NCBI GenBank assembly: GCA_036417435.1
Contig: CM070905.1
Span: 62,637,092 to 62,701,091, forward strand
Direction of reading: 5' to 3'
DNA from: Inia geoffrensis
Lineage: Eukaryota > Chordata > Mammalia > Artiodactyla > Iniidae
Length of the DNA stretch: 64,000 bases
A model generated the notes under the pieces. That model was not told the DNA's origin. It ran no database searches and saw only the letters and a list, made by a program, of their open reading frames with translations. Of the stretch, positions 25,881 to 43,262 are shown in pieces (positions within the stretch are counted from its first letter, which is position 1; each line of letters starts with the position of its first letter). A program made the position numbers and the translations under genes.

Positions 25881-26227
25881 ATACATTTGAATACAGACTT
25901 CTTTTAAAAACATTATTTCTCTAAATTCTAAGTACACCATGTTCATCCATTAAATTAAATCCAGCACACATGGGATTGTGGAGTAAGGCATTGCTTCAGC
26001 TACTTCTGCATGGCAAAGGATTTTTTTTTTTTTTAAAACCCATATTTTCCAAAATCGACGGATTGATGACACTACAGAGTGGGTAATGTTTCAACATTCA
26101 AACCGAATGACGAAGGGCTTGGTTTATTTCATCCTTACACAGCTAGTAACCACCCTTCAAAACAAAACCAAATAAACCCAATTTCACGTGAAATTCTCCT
26201 GCCTTCCAAAATAATTTTATGTTTACT

Positions 26228-26282
26228 TTATTACCTAGCACGTAGAAAGTGCACAATAAATGTTTGTTGAATGAATAAATCA
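26228..26282 (+). mobile_element. L2 3' terminus
   Basis: 'cctagcacgtagaaagtgcacaataaatgtttgttgaatgaataaa' is the L2 3' end. Confidence 0.85.
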
Positions 26283-26389
26283 CAGGAGAGTTGTTACTAT
26301 GAAAATGCCTTTGTCGATTTTAGGTATGTTCTTTAATTCCTTTCCTTTCCTCTCTTAAAGAAAAAATTATGCATATTTTCTAGGATTCT

Positions 26390-26525
26390 GACTTTCATTT
26401 CCCTGTCTGATCTTGTGCTAGTTACTTAGCTATCGTTTTCCTCCTCTGTAAAATAAAATCGGTGTCTTGGTTATTGTAAGGCTTAAATGAGGTAACCGCT
26501 AGAGAGTGACTGGCATCACACCCTG
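26390..26525 (+). mobile_element. MIR SINE, plus orientation
   Basis: 'gtgctagttacttagctatcgttttcctcctctgtaaaat' and 'gtaaggcttaaatgaggtaa' in MIR order. Confidence 0.85.
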
Positions 26526-27275
26526 CAGATAATGTTGGGTTTTTTGTTTCCTTTTTCCTTTTTTAACCTTTCCACTCCATCCTCCTCCAACCCCCAAATA
26601 AAGTGTCAAAGACAAACCAAATTACCAGCCTGATTAAAAAGCCAGGAAATTTCAAATGTAGCCTGGGCTTGCCAACATCTAGCTATCAACCTTTGAGAAG
26701 TTTTATTTACTATTTTGGGGCCTAAGGTTTTCTCTTTTATAGAATGAGTGAGTTTCACTAGCTCATCTTTAAGGAACTTCTCAGTTCCGATTTTCCATGA
26801 GCTCAGAAACCTGCCTTACTAAGGAATTGGATATTGCTAACACACTAATGCCATCTACGATCAGAAAGAAAATGGACTCTGAGTCCCTTCATAGAGATGG
26901 ATTCTAAATTACAAACCAAAGTAAAACTTGCCTTTTAAAAGAATTTGTGTCAGTCTAATACCTGGGTCAACAATTGGTGACCCTATTCTTAAGCAACAGA
27001 AGGTCCCTCTTTTCCCCCCTCTCCACACATTCCCCCCATCCTCCCACATCCCACACATCTAACCTCCTGCATACTAGCAGCGTTTCCCATTCACAGCTCT
27101 GCAATGATGTACTTAGAAATCTAGGTATTTTAAGCAATACCACAATTACAAATGGATCATTTGAAATGAGTTAGACAATTGACACAATATTATGTCAAAC
27201 CTAACATTTGCTTGATTTTTTGGTCTTTCATATCCTGAAATATATCCAAGTCGACCAAACAAAGACCTACCAAGG

Positions 27276-27277
<2 letters not shown>

Positions 27278-27324
<47 letters not shown>
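27278..27324. repeat. (AC)n microsatellite, 47 bp
   Basis: Perfect dinucleotide run; long enough to be polymorphic. The 137-codon plus-strand frame through it (poly Thr-His) is an artefact. Confidence 0.99.
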
Positions 27325-27328
<4 letters not shown>

Positions 27329-27896
27329 TCTCGCTGCATTTTCATAAATATCCAGTGTATGACTGCCACCTAGTGGTGCAATGTATCCTCGCAGGACCAA
27401 ATCTCCAAACAGCTAAATGGACACGGACACTTAAACAAACAATGAAACATTGTTCCTCTGCTGCTCACCAGTCATTTCAGGGAAATTTAAGAGTATATCC
27501 ATCTCCTCAGCTATCTATTTTGCCCATACAAATAGCTGAAGGGTCTACTGCAGATGGAGTCAATGCCACATTATTTAATCCTACAACTAAACGCAACAAA
27601 GGCGCATTATTCCTCTATTAATTTTAATACTCATTAGCAATTAAAAAGGATTTCCCCAATAGTCTGTTCTTACCTTCCGGTTTCATTTGGTCTAATCTTG
27701 ATTTTTAGTTATGCATGAAGAAGCATCTACAAGTGACAGTCTTACAAAAAGTGCACATTACATGAAAATCTGACTTTAATTAAAACCAGTTACTAAATCC
27801 CAGCAATTTCCAGCTGTCTCTTCTATCTTATCCTTAGAGAATTATAGATCACATTAATTGGTATTCTGTCACGTAAAGAGACACCAGCAATGATTA

Positions 27897-32373
<4,477 letters not shown>

Positions 32374-32884
32374 CTAGAGGCAAAAACGAGACGAAATTAA
32401 ATCCAAGTGGAAGGCTACAAGGTAAGCCTCCACCGCATTTAACTTTCATGCTGTTCTTCCATTTACGAAACGAGAGATCAAATTCACTTGAGTGCATCTG
32501 TCAGTGCGTTTGGTGCTCTGTAATCAGAACCAGAAAATGACCTCTGTACTGAAAAACGAGCTGATAATGTGCTGCTTCGAGCTGAAATAAAAGAGTTGGG
32601 TTTGTCAAGTATGACTGTGGGAATCTTTTGTGGCTGCCTATAATGTAGGGCCAGTTTCCCCCTATTATTCCCTCTTCCTGACTTTTTGATCCCTGCTTTC
32701 TGAGTTACATTCCACTTGATTGTAAAGCAATTCAAATACCTTATCCATGGCATAGGTCTTGGCTGGAGCAGGGGGTGGAGGTTGAGGGTATGTAGGTAAT
32801 CAAGTTGGTGACTTGGTGGATTTTTAAAATGCAGAGCTGGAACCCAATCTGAATTGCTAATGCCTAATCTTGACCTGACTCTTT

Positions 32885-32985
32885 GTTCTTATTTTATAAA
32901 ATTGAGGTATAGCTGACTTACGACATTGCATTAGTTTCAGGCGTACAACATAATGATTCAATATTTGCATATATTTGGCCTTATT
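32885..32985 (-). mobile_element. L1 3'-end fragment, minus orientation
   Basis: 'attgaggtatagctgacttacgacattgcattagtttcaggcgtacaacata' is the reverse complement of a mid-age L1 3' terminus. Confidence 0.9.
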
Positions 32986-33649
32986 TTTTAAAGACAACCT
33001 CAGAGGGCGCTATTGGTGAGAAAGTGACTGGTACAAGCTCTCTACACACTGATTTGGCAGTAAATATTAAAAAGTCAGAATTGTATACATCTTTTGACGT
33101 TGTACTTCTGTTAGGAGTAAACTACGGCCTGAGGAAGTAGTAGAATGGGCACAAAGATGTATATACAGATAAAATCATAGCATAGTTATTTACAGTAGCA
33201 AAACATTCTCTTTCCCTACCTTGGGGACTGATTTGATCAACGCAGTGCATCCACACAATGGATGCGTGGGCTGCTAGGCAGCTACTGGTCCGAATACACA
33301 TTCACCAACAGCTGAGCCACAGGCAAGCAGTGACACTGAGCTTCCCAGAATGTTTTTCCTCTGAACACAGACTTTGCTAGGGACATACTTTGAGCACTAG
33401 TCTTATTTCACATTTCTGTACTGACGCATTTACCAATCATTTGTCTCTAAAAATGCTTTCTAAATGCTACCAGGATTCCTGTCTGCTTTCATGAACAATC
33501 CAGACTCCTGTCAGAATGCATCCCATTCCTGACACCATCCCCCCCAACAACAGCTGTAAAACATTAGCCAGGACCCAGGAATCCAAAAGTGAAGGTTAAA
33601 GCTAGTACTGCTTCCTTATTAATTTGTGACTAGCTTACATTCAACATTC

Positions 33650-33965
33650 CACGGAGGAGAGGCTTTAGAATCCATTCTTCCTGACGGTCAGTGACTACCC
33701 TCCTTCCTCTTCTGTTTCTCAAAAGCAAGTTCATTGGTCAAAGCCTAGCTCAAAAGCTACTTCCGCTGTGAAGCAGGTGATCCCTCTTTCTCTGTGACAG
33801 CAGCGCCCTCTCGGCACCTGGTACTGGGGTGTCCGTGGGTGGGCAACGTGTCTATCTTTCCCGTGAGAACCTAAGCTTTCTCAGGACAGGGACCTCATCC
33901 AAACTATGGATTCCCAAGGCTGAGCATAAAGTCTTATTCGGTGCACTAATTAAATGCTTGTGAAA
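33650..33965 (+). mobile_element. L2 3' region, plus orientation
   Basis: 'agcctagctcaaaagctacttccgctgtgaagc', 'ctcaggacagggacctcatcc' and 'aattaaatgcttgtgaaattg' follow the L2 3' order. Confidence 0.8.
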
Positions 33966-34779
33966 TTGAACTAACTATAACTTTTGCCTTGTTATCGCTG
34001 TATACTTCACTCTAAATATTTATCTGATATTTATGTCCTGGTTCTAGGTAATTTCTTAAAATTCCTATAATTACATGAAGTTTTGTTGTTTTTTAATACC
34101 TTCCATTCTTCCTCCTCTCCACTTACTAATATGGGACTCAACTGCACAATACGGAAAATTTTCACACTTTTGTTTATAACAGTATGAGGCTACTGTCACC
34201 TTTTTTTACCTTGAAACCTCAAGTCACATGCAAATGAACACATGAACTTAAGGCTAGGAAGAAACCAATTCATGGTACCTGAATGACTACAAGGGTGGTG
34301 AAATGTACTCTTTCCTAAAGAAACCTAAGTAGATTGAAGCACTTGAGAATCCATTTTTGGTTATTTTACACACTTGAGGATTAAACTTGGACTGGAAAGA
34401 CAGGCTTCATTTTAAGAGCTGGAATCTGGTAACGGGCAGCGCTGCTCAGAGGGTGGTGGAAAAAGTGTGAGTGGCATCAGGCTACAGGCTGGATGACTTA
34501 GTGATGACTGTGTCATCTTCCAAGAAGGGATGTTCATTCCTTAATTTTAATTTTAAAATTCAAATACTGAAATAAATTTATAGAAGTTTAAAATTCAGGT
34601 GCAATACAGGTATCAGATAACTCAAATGTTTCTACTTATAAGGTTTCACTCAACTGGGACTTAATTCAGAGACAAATAAAAATCTTTTCAGGTTTAACTC
34701 CTAATTAGATTTTCAGATGTGCCCTGATAAGGGAACCAAAGAACTACAAAACCAATTAGCTTGGCAGCATTAATTCACT

Positions 34780-35283
34780 TAGCACAAATTTATGGATGAT
34801 CTCATATGTACTAGGCACTGTTCTTGTCACTGGGAATAAAGAGACGGACAAGACACATGAGGACCCTGCTCTGACGCAGTTTATGTTCAAGCGGCAGCAG
34901 ACAGAAAATAAAAAATACAAAACTCAAAACAAACTCAAAACACAAAAAGAAAAATACCAGATTGGGGGCGGGAGGGTGGCGAGTAAGAGAGAGCGATTGG
35001 TAGCTGCTTTGGGCTGGGTGGTCAGGGAAGGCATCTCTGAGCAGATGACCATTAAGCTAAGCTCTGAAGGATACGGGGCCACTAGAGACAATGAGGGCAG
35101 GGACATCCCAGATGGAGGAAACAGTCAGTGCAAAAGGCCTCAGGTCACATCGTGGGTAAGAGCAAAAGTGGCTGGAGAGGTGAACTGGGTCAGATTGTGT
35201 AGGAATTTGTAAGCCATGGCGTAGAAGTATACATCTTACTTTAAGTGCTTATTGGAGGCTTTTCAGCAGAGAAGCAATATGAT
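34780..35283 (-). mobile_element. L2 fragment, minus orientation (left part of a split element)
   Basis: 'actaggcactgttcttgtcactgggaataaagagac', 'ctctgagcagatgaccattaagctaagctctgaagga' and 'gcagagaagcaatatgatcc' are antisense L2. The pattern stops mid-motif and resumes near 36800. The 138-codon plus-strand frame here is noise within the L2. Confidence 0.88.
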
Positions 35284-35298
35284 CCAATGTACATTTTT

Positions 35299-35589
35299 AT
35301 TTAGTTAATTTTAAAAATAAATTTATTTTATTTATTTATTTATTTTTTGCTGCTTTCGGTCTTCCTTGCTGTGCGTGGGCTTTCTCTAGTTGTGGTGAGC
35401 GGGGGCTACTCTTCATTGTGGTGACTTCTCTTGTTGCAGAGCACGGGCTCTAGAGCACAGGCTCAGTAGTTGTGGCACACGGGCTTAGTTGCTCCACGAC
35501 ATGTGGGATCTTCCCGTGGGACCAGGGCTCGAACCCACGTCCCCTGCATTGGCAGGCGGATTCGTACCCACTGCGCCACCAAGGAAGCC
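35299..35589 (-). mobile_element. Long CHR-type SINE, minus strand
   Basis: The reverse complement starts GGGCTTCCTTGGTGGCGCAG and ends in an A-rich tail (T/TTTA-rich on plus, 35300-35347). TSD CCAATGTACATTTTT at 35284-35298 and 35590-35604, perfect 15 bp. Confidence 0.96.
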
Positions 35590-35604
35590 CCAATGTACAT
35601 TTTT

Positions 35605-36385
35605 TAAAAACCTTTATTTTGAAATAATTTTAGGCTGATAGAAAAAATTGTAAATAGGATACAGAGTTCCTGTGTACCCTTCTTCCCCTAATGCTACATA
35701 ACCATGGTAGAATGATCAAAATTAGGAAAATAACAATGGTACAATACCACTACCTAAACCACAGTCTTATTGAATTTTCCTAGTTTTCCCATTAATGTCC
35801 TTTTTCTTTTCCAGGATCCCACATTGAGTTGTCAAGCCTCTTTAGTCTCCTTCAACCTGTGACAGTTCCTCAGGCTTTTTTGTCTTTTATGACCTTGCCG
35901 TCCTTTAAGAGTACTGCTCAGGAATTTTGTGGACTGTCCCTCAACTTGGGTTTGTCTACTTTCTCATGATTAGACTGGGGTTACAGACTTGGGGGTTAGG
36001 AAACCGCAGAGGTGGAGTGCCCTTCTTAGTGTTTCATATCAGGGCTACCGGAGGTCAACACACATTATTACTGACGGTGTTAACCTCCATCATTTGGTTC
36101 ATGTCATGTCTACTGGATTTCCCCACTGTAAAATTATGATTTTTTTCCTTTTGTAATTATTAAAAATTTGGGGGGTAAATACAGAAGACTATGTAAAGGT
36201 CCAGTTTCTCCTCAAACTTTCACTCACTAATTAAAACATCTTTCAGTGAATCTTGCCTGCCACAGTTCTTACTGTGGTATTTACCTAATGGTGATTTTGT
36301 GGTTCCCTCATTCTTTCTAGATTTATTAATTGCAATTATTTTATAAGCAAGAACTGTCTCTTCTCCCCCATTTGTTTTTGTTTTG
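35605..36385 (-). mobile_element. Old L1 3'UTR, minus orientation
   Basis: 'tttattttgaaataattttaggctgatag', 'aacctgtgacagttcctcaggc', 'ctcaacttgggtttgtctac', 'tcctcaaactttcactcactaatt' and 'cttactgtggtatttacctaatggtgatttt' match the antisense L1M 3'UTR in order. The 3' end is at the left. Confidence 0.88.
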
Positions 36386-36424
36386 TTTTGTTTTCTTAGA
36401 AATAATAGCAGCATTTAATAATGT

Positions 36425-36690
36425 GAATGGATATAAGCTTAACACAAAAGTCAGATATATTTTTATTCTCCAGCAGCAAAAATATAGAAAACATAATTAA
36501 AGAGGGGATTCCACTTAGAACTGTATCAAAGAAATATTACATGCATAAGAATAAATCCAAAAAAATGATACCCAATATCTGTAAAGGAAAAATTCTAAAA
36601 CCCTGTGAAGCAGTATTCAAGAGTACCCAACTAAAAAGATATAAACTATGTTTCTGGATAGGAAGACTTAATATCATGAAAATATCAGTT
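36425..36690 (+). mobile_element. L1 ORF2 fragment, plus orientation
   Basis: 'agcagcaaaaatatagaaaacataattaaag', 'gggattccacttagaactgtatcaaa' and 'ctggataggaagacttaatatcatgaaaatatc' correspond to the L1 ORF2 segment just upstream of the C-terminal domain. Frame broken. Confidence 0.8.
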
Positions 36691-36799
36691 TGTTTTTTTG
36701 TTTATTTCCATACACACTTAATGGACATTTATCTTACTTCACGGGTTCTAACCTAATACAATCAGTTATTTACTTTGTTGCTCAAATTGTCCCAGCTTT

Positions 36800-37080
36800 G
36801 ACCACTGGGAGCTCTGGGAGATTGCTGACTGTGCTCTGACTGCAGTGCAGATGATGGGCCGGAGAAGGAAAAAGTGGAGGCAGGGAGATCAGTTAGGAAG
36901 CTGATGCAGCAAACCAAGTAAGAGTGCTGATGGTGGCCTGACCTAAGGCGGTGGCCGTGAAGAGGTACAGCAGGGAGAATCTGAAAGCAAAGTAGGGGAC
37001 AAAATGGACCAGCATTTGTGGCTGACTGGATACGGGACAGAGGAATGTTGGGGGCAGTGTGTCATGCGTCTGGATTCCTC
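36800..37080 (-). mobile_element. L2 fragment, minus orientation (right part of a split element)
   Basis: 'ggaggcagggagatcagttaggaagctgatgcag' and 'gctgatggtggcctgacctaaggcggtggccgtg' continue the antisense L2 interrupted at 35283. Confidence 0.85.
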
Positions 37081-37226
37081 ATACCCAAGACTATGGAGTT
37101 CTAGCCCTGGAGAAGTCTTAGCTCAAACACTTAGTAAATAGTAACACAGGAAATTTACAAAATTCTGCCTCTAAGCCCTAGGATTTTGTACTTCCGAAAA
37201 ACAGTCTTCATAAAAGATTACTAATG

Positions 37227-37425
37227 GGGCTTCCCTGGTGGCGCAGTGGTTGAGAGTCCGCCTGCCGATGCAGGGGACACGGGTTCGTGCCCCGGTCCGG
37301 GAAGATCCCACATGCCGCGGAGCGGCTGGGCCCGTGAGCCATGGCCGCTGAGCCTGCGCGTCCAGAGCCTGTGCTCCGCAGCGGGAGAGGCCACAGCAGT
37401 GAGAGGCCCGCGTACAGGAAAAAAA
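37227..37425 (+). mobile_element. CHR-2-type cetacean SINE
   Basis: Full length from GGGCTTCCCTGGTGGCGCAG to the A-tail. TSD AAAAGATTACTAATG (37212-37226) and AAAAGATGACTAATG (37426-37440), one mismatch. The usual GCGTACCGC end reads GCGTACAGG here. Confidence 0.97.
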
Positions 37426-38125
37426 AAAAGATGACTAATGAAGGAAAATGCCCAACTGTTAATTTGTGATTACTGGAAAGGGGTTTGGCAGTAGTCAGAG
37501 ACAAACGTCTCAGAGTTTAGTCTCAGAAATACAGAAACTGTACTCTTAAATGACCTACAAATGGAAATTTTAAAACATACCAACATACAACTTGATATTT
37601 AGGATTTCAGAGACAACTTTGTTGGTGATGATTTTAAGATGGGATGACGATAGGAAAATCTTGTTCCCTAAAAATCCCAATATCTGACACAGAAAATGTT
37701 CAGGATGAAGCACTGTCAACAAAATATAGTCAATGAATTAACTGTAAGTGCCTTCTCTCTCCATTTGGTCATTTTAAAAGGAACAAAATTGGACATAAGA
37801 GAGCCTGGGCAATCAAATAAAAACAACGCCAAATCCCAAGATATAAAACTGAAAAAACATTTTTATAATTAGGAAAATAAATGGCACATACTTATCCATG
37901 GTAGACTCAATGTAAAATTCTTCTATTATGGTACTTGCATTGAAAAATAGCCTATGTAAGGAATTTCTGATAAAATGGTTAAAGACCCCATCCCACCAAT
38001 TAAAGAGCAAAGACAGACACTCCTAAACAGTAGTTTCCTTGTCTTGCTTCCTAAACATATAAAATTAAGGCAAAATATCCAATTTCTTACTATTTGGTCA
38101 ATATTCACACTTATGGCATACTTAC

Positions 38126-38198
38126 AACAGATCCTCTTTTGATAGAGTACAATTGCTTTAGACAAGTCCAGACAGGTTCTCTGAATCGAGTGAAACAG
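38126..38198 (-). CDS. ICA1: ICA1 exon encoding residues 62-85 (AH/BAR domain)
   Basis: This 73-nt exon encodes LFHSIQRTCLDLSKAIVLYQ followed by KRIC, plus the first base of Phe86. It is a conserved amphipathic helix of the arfaptin-homology domain, the crescent-shaped module that dimerises and binds curved membranes (family knowledge). The acceptor is TTTTTATTATAG|CTG and the donor TT|GTAAGTATG, both strong. The length is not a multiple of three, so skipping this exon alone would shift the frame. It is too short to stand out as an open frame and was found by matching the protein and both splice sites. Confidence 0.97.
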
Positions 38199-38951
38199 CT
38201 ATAATAAAAATACAAACAAAATGCTAAACAAAACAGACAGCAGTGAAATAAAAAACAGGTTATATTGAATATAACCATAGCGTTTGATTTGCCCACTAAA
38301 AACAAGATCGTATGCCTAAATGAGCTTGGTGCTACGTGGTGTACTGAACAGAAAATGTGACCAAAGCTTTTAAATATGCTCCTATTTTTCTATATTTATT
38401 AGAATTCATCAGTTCTGTGATCTAAACTGAGATCTGCAGAAGGATGATTTCCTCCAGTCATTGAAATAATAGCTGAAAACCAGAAATCCTAAGTGAGGGG
38501 CCCAATTAGAGGACTTGGTAAACCAGAGACCCAATATTCCTTCATAATCAAATTTATTTCTTTTACCACTTATTGTCTTTTTTTTCAAATGGAAGATCTG
38601 TCAATTAAGCATCATATTTAAAACACAACATTAGCTTATTTTGTGATCCTAATGCATTTTACGGCATGCTTAAACAACTCTATAAAAACAAACAAATATC
38701 AATCAGCTGAATGTTCTGTCTGCTTTGAAGAGATCTGGTAAAATGGAGTTTAGCTAGCAGCTCCTATCACTCATTATTTTCCCAATTATTTCATAAAATA
38801 CACAGAGAAGAAACCTAATGTCATGCTATGGCCGTAACAGAAAATTAAGGGAAAAGCAGGTGGGCTGTATGGAGAAGAATCTAACTAGATTTTAACTTAT
38901 GGTGGTTCTGGTCTTTGCTTCAGAAATGGAGACAGTTCAAGAGAAGACAGA

Positions 38952-38998
38952 ACAATTGTAAATCAACTATACTCCAATAAAAATTTTTAAAAAAAAAC
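38952..38998 (+). mobile_element. Very short L1 3'-tail insertion
   Basis: Only the last ~47 bp of an L1 ('attgtaaatcaactatactccaataaaaattttt' plus A-run). TSD AGAAGACAGA at 38942-38951 and 38999-39008, perfect 10 bp. Confidence 0.9.
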
Positions 38999-39579
38999 AG
39001 AAGACAGAGCAGAGACTTCACACTTTCTCCATCCTCTCAGTCCACCGACTCAGAGACCAGGACTACTATCAATTAGAAAACCTGGCAGACAAACATTATG
39101 CCTCTGAGGAGCCATCCAGGGAAGCAGGGCAAGGCATTCTTCTCTCTCCCCTGGCTTACTGGCCATGGTGATGTAGCAATTATGCCCTAGTATTACAAAG
39201 CACTTCACAGTTGAGTCAAAACAGAAGATCAGCTTCATAATATAAATGACCAAGTGTTCTAACAAAAATGAATGCATGCATATGTACTTAAAAGATTAAA
39301 AACCATTCTTATGAATGCTTAATATGATAAATCTTGGTCATGCAGAGTATAAATTTTACTAAATCTCATTTCATTACACTTCATCCTCTACCTATTTAGG
39401 GAAAAAACAAAAACCCTTTACCATAAAACAAAACAGAAAATCAGCAGTCTGAGTATGTTCCTTAACAAATGCTTGATTAACAGGATTCTGGGTCACAAAC
39501 TATCAACACATAGTCATTCCTGAACATAGGAGCAAGGACGTTAAAAGAAGTATGTTCAAGAGCTATTCTGCTGTTACTG

Positions 39580-39765
39580 TTCACTTTTTTAAAACTGAAG
39601 TATAAATTAAATGCAATAAAATGCACACCTCTGGAGAGTTCAGTTCTGTGAGCTTGACAATTGTATACACTCTTGTAATTATACCCAAAGTAAGATAAGA
39701 AACATTTCCACTATCTAGTCAGTCTACTCTGCTGTGGCAACCACTAAAAGACTTCCGTCACCACA
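39580..39765 (-). mobile_element. L1 3'UTR fragment, minus orientation
   Basis: 'aaaactgaagtataaattaaatgcaataaaatgcacacctctgg' through 'taagaaacatttccactatc' is antisense old L1. Confidence 0.8.
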
Positions 39766-40499
39766 GGTTAGTTTTGTCGGTTCTTGTACTTAAGAGCTGT
39801 TTTTCAGAAAATGATTTCATTAACAAGCAATTCTGACAAATATTTAAACTTAGTGAACATTTCTACATGAGCTTCCCAACAGACTGTAATAGAATCTGAC
39901 CATCATTACAGCTTGGCATACAAGCTTTCTTTGCCAGCAGAATACAAGTTCTTGTTTCATCAGCTAGTCTTCTATGGATAACTTAGTTGAAAAGCACATC
40001 AAAATGGTCTGCACATCGTTTTCATATGCTTTATTGGTGGAATCTATTCTCTTTCTCTATAAACATCAGTATTAAAACATTCCTGCAACAGAAATCTTTA
40101 TCATGTGTAAAATTATTAGTCACAGTTAAGTACTTTGGATGCTATGTGCCTAGGACAGCAGGTATTTTGATTAAAATACAGTTGGTTCAGTGAAAATGCT
40201 GCTGCAAGAACCTAAATATAAACATAAAATTACTGTATTGTGTTTCACGTGCTAGAAAATAACATATTCAATTACTTCTTGAGTAATGCTTGTATTTACT
40301 AGGTTGTTAAGAGGAGAAAAAGATAAATCTATAAGATGTGAAAAGCGTATGCAACTTACAATCATTTCAATTCTATTTAGAATACTAAACTCAGAATAGA
40401 GGCTTCCTGGCTCTACTCTTCTCTGTTGAAGCAATCTCTGCTAGAACATCTCTGTCAAACCCAGCTTCTGTTAGAACAATTCCACTGACAGGAGAAAGG

Positions 40500-40680
40500 G
40501 TTGGGAACTCATCTTAACTGCATTAACACGTACACTTATACAGTTAATACTTACTGAATGTGTACTGAGTGTCATGGAATCTGACCCCCTGGTGGAGGGA
40601 AGGCAGGCAAACAAACAGACACTTGAGATAATTCCATGAGAGATGAGTACTATGAATAGTGGCCCTGGGTCTGGTTCTAC
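40500..40680 (-). mobile_element. L2 fragment, minus orientation
   Basis: 'aatacttactgaatgtgtactgagtgtcatgg' and 'ggcaggcaaacaaacagac' resemble antisense L2 3' sequence. Weakly preserved. Confidence 0.5.
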
Positions 40681-40989
40681 CGTCAGATGCACAGAATGAA
40701 TCTTATCCCTCTTCCACATGACGGGCCTTCCCAGAGAACTGACAATTAACATATTTCCCCTCAACCTCTCTGTTCCAGAATAACCATGGCTTGCACCACC
40801 CTGGTCACCCTTCTCAGAAAGCTTTATGAAATCTCGAGCTTTTGATTTTTGTCTCATTAAGTGTTTAGCTCAGCAACTTTAGCTTATGTATTAAATTTAG
40901 ATATCATTCTGAACTCTTATCAGACCACGTGACATATTATCTCTCTCTGTGCCCTGTCATTCACAGAAGTGTTATGTATGTTTTCTAAA

Positions 40990-41068
40990 TTTTGGGTTTT
41001 TTAAAATTAATTTTTCTTGGAGTACAGTTGATTTACAATGTTGTGTTAGTTTCTGCTGTACAGCAAAT
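40990..41068 (-). mobile_element. L1 3'-end fragment, minus orientation
   Basis: 'cttggagtacagttgatttacaatgttgtgttagtttctgctgtacagcaaa' is the reverse complement of the cetartiodactyl L1 3' end. Confidence 0.92.
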
Positions 41069-41615
41069 GCTTTTTAAATTCTGATCTAAAGTACTGGCAG
41101 AATGTCCAGCAATCAGGGAATTAGTGGGCCTTTTACCAGTTGTACTAGTATTCAAGGATCATTCAGATATGAATTCAGCTTACTGTATTATTAACTAGTC
41201 TAACTAAATATTGGTTAATTCAATTCTAGAATTTTCCTGGATTCAATACAAGCTTATTAGACTCACTTTCCAGGATCTTTTGCTGTCATCCTGTTTTCTT
41301 TTTCTAAATGTAAACATTTGCCTGACCCTAGTGTTGCTAACACTGGCAATGGCTCTTTGAGTGCATTAATGTTTTTCAACAAACATTTATTGAGAATTTA
41401 CCACATTCCATGCATTCCAACGAAGTGCTTGAAAAACAAATTAACTGAGGCATACTGGGGGTTACAGGAGAATTTGTGGGTTTTTAAAAAATATGCTGGG
41501 ATTGAGTTAATCTGATCCTAGATTTTCCTTATGAACTAGCTGTTTGCAGTATGTTTTCAAATACAAAGCACACCTATGCTTGCCCCCGTGAATACATTCT
41601 CAGACCCTGAGCCTA

Positions 41616-41906
<291 letters not shown>

Positions 41907-42254
41907 TTACAACATTAATAAACATATAAGTACTTTCTTACATGGTTATTACACCAAAAGGTTAATCAAGTCTAACTTATACCAAAACCTTAAAAGTTAG
42001 TGAGGAAATTAAGAAACTTTTGCAGGAAATTGAGAAACTAAACCTTGAGGAGTTTAGATATCAAAAGACTGGACACACTCCTTTCAGAAGTAGACAAAGT
42101 GAGGCCAAGTCAGGCAAGGTGACTGCCTCAAGCACCCCAGTGAGTCAGAGATAAAGCCACACACCAATGTTCTCTCCAGCCCAGCATTACAGTCAACAAT
42201 GAAGTGATGGCAGAAAAGTAGAGACAAGGGGCTGAAAAACAGCATACTTCAAAT

Positions 42255-42510
42255 CTGTCACAGAGGTACCTAACACAGTCAAACTCATAGAATCAGAGAA
42301 CAGAATGGTGCTTTCCAGAGTTTGAGGAGGAAATGGGAAATTACTAATCGATGGGCATACAGTTTCAATGGTGCAAGGTGAATACGTTCTAGAGATCTGC
42401 TGTACAACACTGTTCCTAGAGTTCACAGCACTGTATTCTACACTTAAAAGTTTGTTAAAAGGGTAGATCTCATGTTTGGTATTCTTACTACAGTCAAATA
42501 AAATTTTGAG
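42255..42510 (+). mobile_element. L1 3'UTR end, plus orientation
   Basis: 'actcatagaatcagagaacagaatggtg', 'gtacaacactgttcctagagttcacagcactgtattctacac' and 'gtagatctcatgtttggtattcttact' followed by 'caataaaatttt'-type end. Confidence 0.88.
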
Positions 42511-43262
42511 AAATAAAAAAGTATTAAAAAATTGATTATAGGCTTCTCATACTAAAACTTTAAATTCTTAAACATAAATGCTTAAAATACCGTTAGGAAG
42601 CCATTCTTCAGGAACAGCACAGTGAAGATCATATCAAAAAGTATGTAAGGAAGAAATTGGAAAAAAAATTCAATTCAGAGTGAAATGGAATTCTGTAAAA
42701 GTGACCAGGGTACCCAGATATTGACAGAAAGTTTGCCACTGGTGTTCCATCCCTCCTTGCTTTGTCTACACCTCCCTCCTGTCTAGGGTTCCTGTCCAAA
42801 AGCTCACATAGGGCCCCCAGGCATCTCCCTCGGCAGACATGTAACTTCTTCCACCCCATCCCATTAGCACTCAAAATGTGCCAGACTTGTGTCCTAAAAC
42901 AGAAATTGCTTTATACTACTATACCAAAATATGTATCTCAAAACTCGATGATTTACACTCTCCTGCCAGATAACATTTACAAGTTTCAATTCACACATTT
43001 GTTCTTAAAAAATCAGAGTTTCAGAAATCAGAGTTTCCTTAGCAATGGTTATCTTTGGAAAGAGGAGAAGGATTATGGTTTACTTTATATCTTTCTGCAT
43101 CATTTCAAAGTTTGGAATAAGTCCAGATATTTCATGTATAGGCATGATGACTACTTAATAATATTGTATTCAACACTGGAAATAGGCTAGGAGAGGAGCA
43201 TTACTCTTCATGTGCACTCATCACACACAAAAAGTGGTAACTATAAAAGGAGATGATATGTT

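Noticed and set aside
27208..27621. 137-codon plus-strand frame
   Set aside because: Its continuity depends on the (AC)n run (poly Thr-His); no domain.
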